This document shows positions 1 through 11,032 of a stretch of DNA of 64,000 bases, in pieces (within the stretch, counting starts at the first letter, position 1; every line of letters starts with the position of its first letter). The stretch is taken from the NCBI GenBank assembly GCA_032871835.1, contig CM065297.1, positions 61,429,253-61,493,252 on the forward strand. Reading direction: 5' to 3'. Made by a program: the position numbers and the translations under genes. The DNA is from Dipteronia dyeriana (Eukaryota > Streptophyta > Magnoliopsida > Sapindales > Sapindaceae). Under the pieces are notes generated by a model, which was not told the origin of the DNA, searched no databases, and was given only the letters and a program-made list of their open reading frames with translations.

Positions 1-1629
1 TCCTCTTATAAACATATATGGGCAGGAATATTAGAATCACAAATCCTTTCCTAAGAAGGATTTACTTGGTTGTTAAACATCTTTTCCTTAGGTGGATTTA
101 CTTGGTGGTTAAGAATCCTTTTCTAAAAGAAATTCTATCCTACACCAAGACTCCTAATCCAACTCAATAGTGTATTTGTAACCATATTAAAGACTTCCTA
201 ATTTGATTAGATAAATAATTCATTTTATTTATCTACTTATCAAATACAGTCTTTAATATTAATTATACGACCAACAATAGTATAATTTAAGGAGACCATC
301 TTCTACTAGGAAAACATTTTAAATTTTAATTAAATAAGTAATTAATCAACAAATTAATTAATTTCTATTTAATTAAATACTAAAATAAAAATAATATAAT
401 TAAGCTATTTTAAATAGCCTTGCCGCCCAACATATATATATGGGCCAATATATTATTTTTCTAATTTTATTAAATCCAATGGCTCTTAATAAAAAGTCCA
501 CATGTGAACTAGACCCATTCATACAAAAAGAAACAAGTCTGCATGCCTCAATACAATTCTAAATGGACACCTAAATTAGTCCAGTAGAATATATCAAGTG
601 ATCCATGCAAGTTCGTGTGGATTGGAGATCTTGGCGGGCTATCTAAATTTAAGCTCCAATAGACACAACCCATTTACGATCAACAAATGATTCACTTAGT
701 TCTGTTCTATTTAATTTTAGTTCATTCCACTAAAGAACTAAAATTGAACTCTTAAATAAAGATAGAATAAGTTGATGTTACTCATTCATACCCTAGACAA
801 CCTTATTGGAGAAACTGTATCCCCGTGAAGAATACCAGTAATCGCCAAGAGCTCATAGACCTCCTATAGCTCTCAAAGCTACCATATTTACTCATATGAC
901 CACATTTTGAACTTGGATATTTTGACTTGTCCAGAAGCCATGTTTCAATAGACAATATTGAAAACTTAACATTAAGATTTAATATCTAATACCTAAAAAC
1001 ATCCATATGATGGTATTCTACTCTAATTTAATAAATGGAGCCACGATGTCCATATCTATAAATGAAGTTCTCTATCGATTAACAAATGAATACCACCAAA
1101 CTATCGAGGATAGACTTTGCTATATAATCGTACTCATTTATAGCTCAAATGATAACACTTGCAACCATAAGTACATCATCTTTCCCAGGATTAAGATAGA
1201 CTCTCTGATTGTCTTCAAATGAAAACCTTTATCCATTGACGGTTCTAGATAAAGTATTTCATTGTGATACTGTTCAATGCACCCAGTGCACTAGATTCTT
1301 TTGCCCAAAGACACCACACATTTGATCCCACTCAAATTCTAGCAAAAGAATCTACAACTTTAACAAGATAAAGGCGCCCAACCTTTTATCTTTAGTTGTG
1401 AATATTATTCAAGACTAACTAAAGAATTGTGTCTACCTCATATATATCTAGATGTGTGAACAATTCTTCTTTTCTCATAGTATTTTGACCTTATGATTAT
1501 TTACTTTTGACAAATATAATAATTAAACTATAAATGCTATAAGATTTGTTAAACTAGAAATCACTTCATTAATGTGAAAAGATTGTCAAATAAATTAGTA
1601 CACTCTTGCTATCGAGCATAATCCTAACA
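1..1629 (-). repeat. Copia LTR, family C, copy C1 (partial, cut by window start)
   Basis: This stretch is the same sequence as 19480-21110, with scattered substitutions and small indels, and ends in the same terminus (ATCCTAACA at 1621-1629). Read on the minus strand that terminus is TGTTAGGAT, the start of an LTR. The copy at 18905-21110 is about 2.2 kb long, so roughly 575 bp lie outside the window to the left. Immediately right of 1629 the integrase-coding sequence of the gypsy element T1 begins, so this LTR was inserted into, or recombined with, T1. Whether it is a solo LTR or the end of a full element cannot be seen. No gene is present; the short reading frame near 1007-1222 is chance. 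Confidence 0.85.
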
Positions 1630-2720
1630 TGCTCAAGAGTCCCCTGTCTAGGGATAGAACTTCCTCAAATGCTCAACATTCCTTGTGTGGTCGATGGGTC
1701 GACGATCCATGTCTTCGAGTTTCTATGCCCCATTGCGAATCACTACCTTCACCAAGTATGGCCCCTCTCAGTTGGGTCCTAGGACCCTATCCGACCTTCT
1801 CCGGTTATTCATGGTCACTTTCCTAAGAACCAAGTCCCCCTCCTTGATGTTTTTGACTTTGACCTTTCTGTTGAAATCCTTGCTCTTATAAATTGCCACT
1901 TTCTCAGCTACCCGACTTTGTTTCTCTTCTAGGAGGTCTAGACTAGCTCGGAGCTTGACCTTGTTGCTTTCTAGTTTAAAGTGTTGCACCCTGAACGAAG
2001 TTAGTTTATGCTCGATGAGAAGGACCATTTCGACCCCGAATGCCAATGAGTAGGGTGTTTCTCCAGTAGCCGTCCTTTTCATTGTACAATATTCCCAAAG
2101 AACCTCGGGGAGCTTCTTGACCCACTTGCCTTTCTTCTATTGTAATATCTTTTTCAACAACTTATTGACAGTCTTGTTAGTGGATTCGACTAGCCCATTA
2201 GTTTAAGGGTGGGCTACTGAAGCGAATTTGAGGTCGATTTTTAAGCCTTCAAAGAAGTTTTTGAATCAGTCATTGTCAAACTGCTTGCCTTGGTCAATTA
2301 TTATGGCAAGTGGGGCCCTAAACCTGCAAAGCACATTGGCTTTAATAAATTTCATTATATTTTCTTCTAAAATCTTGTAGAGAGGTCTCACTTCGACCCA
2401 CCTTGTGAAAATAATCGTTTGCCACAATAGCGTGCTTAGCTTGCCTGGGCGCGATAAGAAGTGGACTAAACAGGTCGACCCTTCACATGGCTAAGGGGTA
2501 GGGCTAGTTGAGAGGTGATAGCCACTTTGGCGGCAGATGACTCAAGTTCGAGGTCTTCTGGCATGGTTCGCAGGACTGTACAAACTTCTTTGGGTCTTGT
2601 TGAATATTTGGCAAATAATACCCCATGCGGAGCACCTGATATGCTAAAGCCTTTTCGCCAATGTGATTTCCACAGTCCCTAGAATGGACCTCTCTTCATA
2701 CCCTACTAGCATCATCTGAA
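1630..2720 (-). pseudogene. T1 integrase (gypsy, Tat type), degenerate
   Basis: Integrase inserts the cDNA copy into chromosomal DNA in the nucleus. The clearest part is the C-terminal region at 1768-2082 (minus), with TATGETPYSLAFG and later GDLVLRKV, both close to the usual Tat integrase wording. Upstream, in frames broken by stops, are a remnant of the zinc-binding finger (SCEPCQ, about 2560-2600) and NGLVEST (about 2190), which carries the third catalytic acidic residue of the DDE triad. The copia LTR boundary at 1629 cuts off the C-terminal tail. It cannot make an intact protein. It continues the polyprotein from the second RNase H to its right. Confidence 0.8.
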
Positions 2721-3470
2721 TGAAGACATCGAAGCAGAGGAAAGGACTTACCCCTCCGATAGAGGTATCCATCTATCAGGAAATACCAAACTGATAATCT
2801 TTTGACTTTTCAAGCTTGGTCGGGGTTCTCCTTTCTAGAGGTAGATAGCTATTGGGTCCATTCAATAGGGCAGCCAATCCATAGAGCAGCCGATCCACAT
2901 GGTAGATTTCTTTACCTACAGTTATGCTCGATTGGGGGATCACTTGGAGGGGTACTCCCCTAGGTAGAGCTTGTCCACCATTCACGGCTATCTTTCCCAA
3001 AAAGGTCCACCTAGTGGTTTTGCTGTCGAGGCACCTGCTCAATCCGGAACCCCTTGAACTTTTCTTTTAATTGCTGGACAAACTTTGGGTAGCCAACCAT
3101 GTTGTCACCCATGGCTTGGTAAAGTCCCGTAACCTAGTTGACGATGAGCAACGAGTCACTATTGACATACAAATAATCAGCCCCAAGCTCGATGGTGACA
3201 TTCATACTAGCTACGAGAGCTTCATACACCGTCTCATTAATGGTTGATTTAAATTCGAACCTAAAATAGTTTAAGCATTCAGTATTTTCAAGGTTGACCA
3301 GTACTATGCCAGCTCCTCCCCCTGCCTATCCAAATGCTCTATCAGTATAAAGAGTCCATGCTTCATGGTCTTTCACCAAGTTGCTATTTTCGAAAAACTT
3401 ACCGGGAGCCGAACTTAATGCTGGCAAAATTCCTTCACCCGAGAGGGTTGAAAACTCGGCTACAAAGTTT
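2721..3470 (-). pseudogene. T1 second (additional) RNase H and linker to integrase
   Basis: Tat-lineage elements carry an extra RNase H, thought to come from a cellular-type enzyme, after the normal retroviral one. On the minus strand at about 3040-3370 the broken frames read WTLYTD, then GGGAGIVLVN, then a YEALVASM segment and a VNSDSLLIVNQV segment. These match the first Asp, the Glu and the second Asp regions of this domain. The following stretch (2776-3042), which includes GVPLQVIPQSSITV, lies in the linker before integrase. Stops and frameshifts interrupt it repeatedly. The presence of this domain is what assigns T1 to Tat rather than Athila or chromoviruses. Confidence 0.75.
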
Positions 3471-3800
3471 GCCAAAGCCTGAGCCTTGATTGTTGTTCAG
3501 AATTTATACTTCAGATCAAACTGAGTGAGCTCTAAAGCCCACAGGACTGGCCTTTCGGATAAGCCTGGCCTCTGTAAAAATTGGCAGAGGGGTTGATCAG
3601 TCACTATCGCCACTGTATGGGCTTGAAAATAGGGGCGAAGATTCCTAGTCGAGGTAACCAGGGCTAGGGCGAGCTTCTCAAGCAGGAGGTAGTTCTTCTT
3701 GGGCTTGGATAGCGCATAGCTGATACAGTAGATAGATCGTACACCATTCTTAGACTCCATAACCAAAGCCTCGCTTACTGCCGTTTCTGACACTACCATG
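3471..3800 (-). pseudogene. T1 RNase H (retroelement type)
   Basis: This minus-strand frame of about 100 residues matches the RNase H-like domain that follows gypsy reverse transcriptase and degrades the RNA of the RNA:DNA hybrid. Recognisable parts are ISYALSKPKKNYLLLEKLAL, where the family reads YxSKxLxxAExxYxxxEK, then LRPYFQAHTVAIVTDQPL and RPVLWALELTQFD. The TDQPL Asp corresponds to the family's conserved TDxPL. It lies directly downstream of reverse transcriptase and upstream of the second RNase H. A stop (TGA region near 3497) separates it from the next domain. Confidence 0.85.
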
Positions 3801-4740
3801 TATATATGTAACTTTTCTCCCAGTATTGGCTTAACTAGCAGTGGCGGGCTAGCAAGGTACTCTTTTCAGTCCTAGAAAGCTTGCTTATAGTTCTGGTCCC
3901 ATTTCATGTTCCTCCTATGCTTGATGGCTTTAAAAAAGAGAAGACACTTATCTATGGAATGCGAGATGAACCTGTTAAGCGCTGTTATACGCCTTGTCAA
4001 CACTTGGGCTTATTTGAGAGTGGTAGGAGAATCTAGGTTTAGGACTGCCTGGATCCTTTTAGGGTTTGCCTCAATTCCCCTCTCATTCAACATGAAGCCC
4101 AAGAATTTCCCCGCGGTTACCCGAAAAACACATTTGGCGGGATTCAACCTCATTTGGTTCTCCCTTATTATCTAGAATGTCCTGCGGAGATAATCATGGT
4201 GTTCTTCTGCTTCCCAGGATTTGGTGATCATGTCATCTATGTACACCCCACTGTCTTTCCTATCTCTGGCTTGAATAGATAGTTAACCAATTACTGTAGG
4301 TAGTGCCTGTATTTTGGAGGCCGAAAGGCATCACCTTGTAGCAATACAGTCTCTGTCGCGTGATAAGGTTTGTCTTATCTTGATCAACGGAGTGCATCAT
4401 AATCGGGTTGTACCCCGACAACGCATCTATGAAGCTAAAGTGCTTGTTTCCAGCCATGGAATCTTCCATTTGGTAAATTTTTGGTAGTGGAAATTTAACA
4501 TTTGGATACGCACGGTTGAAGTCGGTGTAGTCGACACACATACTACGCCACTTCCCATTCACCTTTATGACCATGACCATGATGGTAATCCATTCTAGGT
4601 AGCGTGCTTCTCTGATGAAGCCTACTCTGATCAACTTATCCACTTCCTCTTGAACCAAAGCGTTTATTTCAGCATTAAAGTGACACCTCTTCTGCTTGAT
4701 TGGCTTGAAGGTTGGATCCACTTCTAATTAGTGAGCAGCC
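3801..4740 (-). pseudogene. T1 reverse transcriptase (gypsy)
   Basis: Copies element RNA into DNA inside cytoplasmic particles. The N-terminal half at 4260-4721 (minus) is the clearest: DPTFKPIKQKRCHFNAE, then GKWRSMCVDYTDFNRAYP, FPLPKI, SFIDALSGYNPI and YCYKVMPFGLQNTG. The Asp in SFIDALSGYN is one of the catalytic carboxylates, and PFGLQN is the conserved region before the YxDD motif. The YxDD region falls in 4200-4260, where the frame is broken; bases 4222-4245 antisense still suggest a YIDD-like remnant. The C-terminal thumb region (3801-4250) is scattered over several frames. Confidence 0.85.
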
Positions 4741-4947
4741 AATGATATCAAGATCACGGGTATCTCGTCATGGCTCCAAGCGAAGATGTTAGTGAATTCT
4801 CAATGAAGCCCGATCAAACCTTCCTTCACTCTTGGTTCGAGGGTAGTTCCGACCTTAATAACCTTGGAGGGGTTGTCACTTATGATGAGTATCTCTTCTA
4901 GTTTGTCCACTTATTGCCCGCTTGCCCGTCCTCTGCTCAGTTCTTCC

Positions 4948-5490
4948 TCATCCAGCGTCAGGGGTCATCTTCTGGATGATTGGTAAGCTCCGTGTCTTCA
5001 GGGTCACCCTAGGTGTTTCCATATCCTCGATCATTGTAACTTGTGCAAACTGCTTTGCCAAAGGTATCGGATTGGCAGACACCGCATAGCATTTTCTGGC
5101 CGATAGCTGGTCACCGTGCACCTCCCTTATCTTGTTCCCTACCAGAAACTTTAGAATGTTGTGGTAGACGGACAAGAACCCTTTTAATGACGATAAGAAT
5201 GGTCTTCCAAATATCGCGGTGTAAGCTGATGGGGTGTCGACTACAATGAAGCCTGTCATAACATTTTGTTGGAGAGGTGCAGTTCCAACGATCATTGGGA
5301 GGATCTTTAATCCCACGGGTATGTTCGAGTCTCAGTGAATCTGTACAGCGTGGTTGTGCAGCTATTGTAGTACCAATGCTTTAAATGGAGCTTCTCCAAT
5401 GTGTCCTTAAAGAAAATGTCTACACTACTGCCTGTGTCAACGAGCACGTGGTGGACCACACAATTGGCAATGCGTATCTTGATCACCATA
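4948..5490 (-). pseudogene. T1 aspartic protease (retropepsin)
   Basis: Cleaves the Gag-Pol polyprotein. On the minus strand at 5307-5489 the frame contains VLVDTGSSVDIFF, the D-T-G active-site motif with the usual preceding hydrophobics. The next frame (4948-5316) contains VVDTPSAYTAIFGRPFLSSL, matching the GRP motif region of Tat proteases, and continues into GDQLSARKCY, the usual spacer before reverse transcriptase. The two frames overlap around 5307-5316, so one frameshift separates them. Between 4740 and 4948 the degenerate N-terminal connection to reverse transcriptase is visible (FAWSHDEIP). Confidence 0.85.
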
Positions 5491-5885
5491 GGATTATCGT
5501 GAGGCTACATAGTGTTAAAGACACCTACCTCACTGAAAATAATTTCTGTTGTCTGAGCTGGGCCAGCCAAGCTTTGGTCGACCTTGAAGATAATCCGACT
5601 CTCATCAAAGTGGGGAATCTTCCTTGCATGTTTATTTTTTGGAATTATTGGAGGTGCCAGTCAGGGTGGGCCCCACACTTATGGTATGTATCACCTGGAT
5701 TTGTTGTATCAAATCCTTATTTTCCCTTTCCTCTTCTTAGTATGGTCACAGATCTATGCTAGTACCTCCCTTCCAATCTAGATCTTGTGCCTGACCTATT
5801 GCATGAATTCTTTCAAACATCCTCCCCTTACCAGATCGATATGGTAATGCAGGCTATAACACTCTGAAATGTTGTGCTCTACGTC
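5491..5885 (-). pseudogene. T1 gag C-terminal end, left part
   Basis: Between the protease and the G2 insertion, the minus strand holds gag C-terminus remnants, including IHTISVGPTLTG, which resembles the IHTIxGGP motif that precedes protease in Tat polyproteins. Next to the G2 boundary lies NISECYSL, part of the region where Tat Gag has its Cys/His nucleic-acid-binding motif. The frame runs on into the piece at 13046 once G2 and one copy of its 5-bp duplication are ignored. Frameshifts and stops are present. Confidence 0.7.
5881..5885. repeat. Target-site duplication of G2, left copy (ACGTC)
   Basis: The five bases ACGTC directly precede the left end of G2 and recur directly after its right end at 13041-13045. 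LTR retrotransposons of the gypsy type make 5-bp duplications on insertion. Confidence 0.9.
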
Positions 5886-6378
5886 TGATATACACTTTTT
5901 CCATCGTTAAGAAATTGCTTATCAAAAGAATATTTATATAAAGTCCTATGCAATGTGCTCTAAAGTTTTGAAAAATAGTAGAGCGGTAAGCGAGGGTATC
6001 GTCCACAGGAAGGTGTTATCCGTCAATTTCTCATTTTAGTGATTATTGAAAGCAATGTAAATAGAACATGGAAAGGGTGAGAGTGGTTTGTGTGAAGTGT
6101 GAAGTGTAAAATGTGGGTTATGTGTGTGAGAGAACAAAGAAAAAAATAAAGATAAGATAAAAGAATATGGATGGGTGAGAATGGTGATTAAAGTGATAAA
6201 AATAAAATGATGGATAGGATAGATGCAAGAGAATGGATACATATAGTACTCATGACCACCCAAACCATTTGCGCCACTTAAAATAAGTAACCGTAAAGAC
6301 ACTCATAAATAAGGTTTAACCTACAGTTAAGTGTGACCTCTAAATATGGAAATGGGGGAGTCGACTAGTCCTATAATG

Positions 6379-6617
6379 CTACTCACCAAGATATATCTTA
6401 TAAGCAACTACAAGGGCCAAATTTAAGCATAAATATAAAATCATATGATTGACCACAGATCACTACTCACCGAGATGTATCGTGTGAGCAACTACCAATG
6501 GAATCACTAAGCATAAATGGACCCTCAACTAGTACTCGCCAAGATGTATCGTACGAGCAATGGCCAGTTGTCGCGACATGAATGCTACTCACTGAGATGT
6601 ATCGTGCGAGCAACGCT
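6379..6617. repeat. Short motif repeats inside G2 LTR
   Basis: Four copies of a motif like ACTCACCGAGATGTATCGTG followed by GAGCAA begin near 6379, 6473, 6530 and 6585, with irregular spacing of about 53-94 bp. The same set occurs in the right LTR near 11534-11770. Their even presence in both LTRs shows they predate this insertion. Function is unknown. Confidence 0.75.
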
Positions 6618-7370
6618 CAAAGGTCGTATAAGCGTGTAAGCTTATAGAACCAAAACTCACAAATGCATATGTATGCTATTCATGAATTCCACCCAAACCA
6701 ACAAAAGCACTCAAGGCAATCAAAAACATGCATTTCGAATAGTCCATCTACATATGAGCAATCATGGGATGCTTAAGTAATCTACTCCTAAATTACATTA
6801 GTCTACTTCTAATCCCAATCATAAACACACATCAATTTCTACTCTACATGCCATGAATGTAAAGACAAGAGCTATCCCTAAACATGCATCAAGAGTTAGT
6901 TTGTCAATCCACCTCAATACAAGCCAAGAATCAATCAAGTGCAAATTGAATAGGACAATAAAAGCAGAAATCATATACAGGTCAATTAAATAAATGGAGC
7001 TAATATTAGGGTTTACATAATTCCCAAATAGGGATACATATAAATGAATAAAATAACAAGAGAAGAGTAAATAGAAGAAACCCAAGGTTGTCAATCCCGG
7101 ATCTCCAGGCTCGAAGAGGGGTTCAAATTGAAACTCCTCCTCCTCATAGACAAGGTAGGGTGCTCTTTTCTCTTGAAACTCCTCCAAGGATGGGTGGTTG
7201 AAAGTAGAAGGGGATGATGAGGAGGCCCCCATGGAGTAAAAACCTCCATGGAAGCCTTTGGAAGCTCTTCTCTCTCTTAATTTGGTAGAGAAGATGTGTG
7301 GACTAAAGGATGAATAAAATATTAAGAATTTTTTTAATGAAAAATAACAGGTCTTGTGGCGAAAGTGATG

Positions 7371-7380
7371 TATTTATAGG
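7371..7380 (-). promoter_or_regulatory. TATA box of G2 3' LTR
   Basis: Minus-strand CCTATAAATA with a similar site at 12546-12555 in the other LTR. It is the best TATA match in the LTR and is a likely Pol II promoter of the element. Confidence 0.55.
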
Positions 7381-7870
7381 CTTGGGACGTTATGGCATGA
7401 TATGGGCACGAGAAGACACATTTGCCCCTCTAAAAATAGCTAATTTTAGTCCCCAAGAGTTGTTCCCGTCAGATTCACGACTCTCAGTGCGCGGGCAAAT
7501 GCTCTGGTGTTTACTCGTGCATTTCTGCACATCAGTCACTAAAATAGGCATAACTCCCTTTGGAAATCTCAGAATCACAATCCGTATAAACCGCTAGAAA
7601 CTAGACTTCTAGGGCTTTTCAAATATATATAGAAGGAAGCATAGATCAATCCAAGGAGAGAGATATGACTCTTCAAAGTTGGATGTGCTGCACAAGTTTT
7701 TCTTACAATTTTCAGGTTTTTAGCCACCAAATCTTAGTTTTTGCCTGAAAAGACATTGAATGCCTAAAATGACAAGAATAGAGCCATTAGACACCAAAAT
7801 ACGCTTGAAAATAAGCTAAAGGATATGAAATTGAGGGCCAAAATATATGACAATTTTGGCATGATCAAAT

Positions 7871-7886
7871 ACCCCCAAACCAAAAC
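7871..7886 (-). other. G2 polypurine tract
   Basis: On the minus strand this reads GTTTTGGTTTGGGGGT, directly before the 3' LTR. Purine tracts at this position prime plus-strand DNA synthesis in LTR retrotransposons. This TTTGGGGG form is common in plant gypsy elements. Confidence 0.8.
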
Positions 7887-10800
7887 TTTGCTCGTCCTTG
7901 AGCAAACCTTAAAACAAAACAAACAGACACAAATGAAAATGACTCGATCTAAAACTCACATAGACTCAAAACAAATAGTTCAATAAGTTGCATGTCCAAT
8001 CGGTGATGAGATACAAGGTTTTGTGATAGAGAAAAGCAAACATATGCAAAGTAATCTAAAACAACTCGAAGGCACTTGAGTGAAATTTGCACTATCAAGA
8101 ATCCCACACCTAAAAGTGCTCTTATATCCGGAGCTACTTACTCCCACACCTTGAGCATAATTCGCTTTGACTCTATTTCTCACCCAGTTTTGCTCTTCTT
8201 TTACATTTAGAGCCCTAAGTTCACACTCATTCAAAGTATGCCATGATGGAATTTTTGCATAGAAAGCTAATGCATTGCATACAATACATATTTATGTATG
8301 TGAACTATCCTAAGAACGATTCACTATGCCATGAACATGGAAGATCAAGCTATCAACAAACATTCCCAATCAAGACATACTATGGATGAAATAGGACTTT
8401 CCCTTCAGTTGTAATGGGACCATTAGGTTAGATTTGGTGAACAAAGAAAAATGGGAAAAGTTTGAGTTCAAAGATCACCAATCATGTACAAAAATGGAAA
8501 AATGGCCATTGTGTTTCAGAATTGTACTCTACATTATGAGTACTTAACATTTATTTTCAAGGCTCTTTTCTCTCTTTTTGATTTTTCTTTTCTTTGCTTT
8601 TCTCTTTGCACAACATCACATAACATTTGATGATTATGCTCTTAAGTGCAAATTTTGCACTTTTACAAGTTGAGCCATTTCATACACAATTACATTGTTG
8701 CCTACATACGTGCTATCATTACTTTAGAGCTTATACCTTTCAAATACTTCACATAACACACACACACCCCACATGATTGGCAATAAAGGTAGGCTTGTGT
8801 TTGGCTATGGCTATATGGTTATATTTTGGTTCCAAATGAAAGGTAAGTGTTTGGCCGTAAATTTAGCTATGAAGCACACATAAGGGATAAAGTAATGTGT
8901 TTAGGCATTTTAAGTAGTTAATTACACACACTGCCTAAGATCATTTCAATAATTAGTCTATCAAGGGAATGAATGCATCCATTAAGCAATCCCCTATATG
9001 TATTAGATGTATGTCCTATGGCATATGACACTAATGACGAGAAGAGTGTTTAAAGAACAGAGCAAAATTTACACTCAATGCACTTTTCAAGGCTTGTGTT
9101 TGTGAACTCATAGGTGTCCCCACTATTAGAACAAGGCGCAAGAGCCCCGAGTCCCCTCAAATAAAGCATAGAAAGGATGAGACTAGCCCATGACAATGCA
9201 AATATAACCCACTAGTAGCAAAGATTTGTTACAGAAGCTCACAATGCATGTATAGACTGGCCAAAAGCACACGCTCAAGGCATCACACTCAAGCTAGTTA
9301 AAGCTCAAAATTTTGGCTAATGCGACAAAATTGATAAATATAGACCAAAAATGACAAATAAAAGAATCAAGACGACTCAACAAGGTGTCTACACCCTCAA
9401 ACCAAAACCCAACATTGTCTTTAATATTGAAGAATAGAGAGTCCAGCCTAGAGGAGCATACCTAACATGACTCAAAACAAAAAGACTCAAAATAAGGCAA
9501 TTCAATACAATATTGACCTTTAAGCACAAACCAACATCAAGCATAACATTCAAAATTGATGGCATGGGGACGAAATAACCTACCAAACTAATTTTCCACT
9601 ATATGCTCAACCCAATACAAGTGTATGTATATGAACCACCCCAAACCAAATGGGCAATATATGCAATGAAATCTGTACACTCGCATACAAGCATCCATAA
9701 GAGCCTTCGGCTCATTAAAACAATAAAAGCATAAATCAATTATATAAAAAAATGAAATATCATCTTTTACAAGTGATCAATCAAAAATGCAATCCACACA
9801 AAAATCACCACAAATTATTTACTAAAGAAAATAAAAATGAAAATGAGAAAAAGGAAATTGTAAATGCAAACTTAGATGGGTTGCTTCCCACAAGCACTCT
9901 ATTTATTGTCTGGGCAAGACGTTGTTGTGGCACATCTGCTCTTGAACTCCAAGCCGCAGCTTCCCTTCATGAGATGAGGTTCTTGCTCTTTTTGTAAATA
10001 CTCTTTACTTGCTCGTCCCTCCAAGACTCGCAAGTGGCTGGTATGTCGATTCCAAGAGATAGAGAAACCTCGTTTTAAGCACAAGCTGTAAAAACATGCA
10101 TCCTAAAGAAGCTATAAACAATCTGCACACTCATAGCTCTATTAGAATGTTCAGGCAACTAAGAATCAATCAATGCATGCAGTTTCCAACAAGAGCTCGA
10201 AATACCCCTTATTAAAGAGAAACAAATATAAACAACTGAGCAACTCCACAATAGATTTCCCCCTAAACCTAGCTCTTCCCATACAATTATGCACATAATA
10301 AGAAATTGAGGGATAAAAGCCGAGTTTACAAGAGTACAATAAATTGTGCAATTGGAAAACACTTTAAAGCAAATAAAATGAAAATCAGCATAGCATTTAA
10401 ATCAATAAGCTTAATCAACAACTATTTCACAAGCACAATTCATAGCATCAAACTCTTCCCAAAGCATTTAAGCACCAATATCGGCATAACCTCATCAACT
10501 CACTCACACATGCTTTGACAATACACACAACACCTTTAATCGTTTAAGCTCTGCCCTCATATATGGTAATATAAAAAGATAGAAGCAGTGAGAGGAATCG
10601 ATACCAAAAATCATGTTTTTAGGAAGACGCTTAAAGAGATCCCACCTCTAGCTACGGTTCTGACCTCTTTTTCACATGTTGCTCTGTGTGGCCATCTTGC
10701 ACCTTTGGTTGTATCAACCACTTAGGTCGTCATGGCGCTGTCATTTAGCTTGGTGAAATTGTAGGAGTCCATATAAGGCACTTAGTGTTCCCATGAGTTG

Positions 10801-11012
10801 TTGGTCTTGCATCCTTGATTGTTGGTCCCTCCCCAACTTTGATTGATAGCTCACCAATCCTAAAAATCTATCTCTGCACAACACAACTCAAACAACATTG
10901 AATGTATATGCTTGAAACAAAAAGAAAATAAACAAACAAATAGCAAACTAATAAAATATTCACATCACTACATTATTTGCTAAAATAAGAAACAATAAAG
11001 GAATGAGTTACC

Positions 11013-11029
11013 TCCCCGGCAGGGAGCCA
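11013..11029 (-). other. G2 primer-binding site
   Basis: Minus strand TGGCTCCCTGCCGGGGA, close to the plant gypsy consensus TGGCGCCGTTGCCGGGGA that pairs with the 3' end of tRNA-Asp. It lies 3 bp inside the 5' LTR edge, where reverse transcription is primed. Confidence 0.8.
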
Positions 11030-11032
11030 TTT

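Larger units (their letters stand above)
5886..7867 (-). repeat. G2 3' LTR (left copy)
   Basis: Begins TGATATACAC and ends CATGATCA, and matches 11033-13040 along its length. It contains about four spaced copies of a 30-bp motif (TACTCACCGAGATGTATC-like, 6379-6617). A TATA box on the minus strand is CCTATAAATA (7371-7380). The polypurine tract immediately to its right marks it as the 3' LTR in minus orientation. Confidence 0.9.
7868..11032 (-). other. G2 internal region, non-coding
   Basis: About 3.2 kb of AT-rich sequence between polypurine tract and primer-binding site. No gag, protease, integrase or reverse transcriptase motif was seen in any frame. All reading frames are under about 95 codons with no family wording. 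A segment near 9875-10040 (GGTTGCTTCCCACAAGCACT and what follows) resembles the conserved non-coding blocks of plant LARD-type elements; that is from memory of such elements and not from a search. Confidence 0.7.

Noticed and set aside
6379..6617. Spaced 30-bp repeats considered as a CRISPR-like array
   Set aside because: Repeats are degenerate, spacing is uneven, the same set lies in both LTRs of a plant retrotransposon, and there are no cas genes.
7390..8234. Several minus-strand frames of 60-95 codons in G2
   Set aside because: No conserved family wording, and they overlap LTR edges and the polypurine tract.
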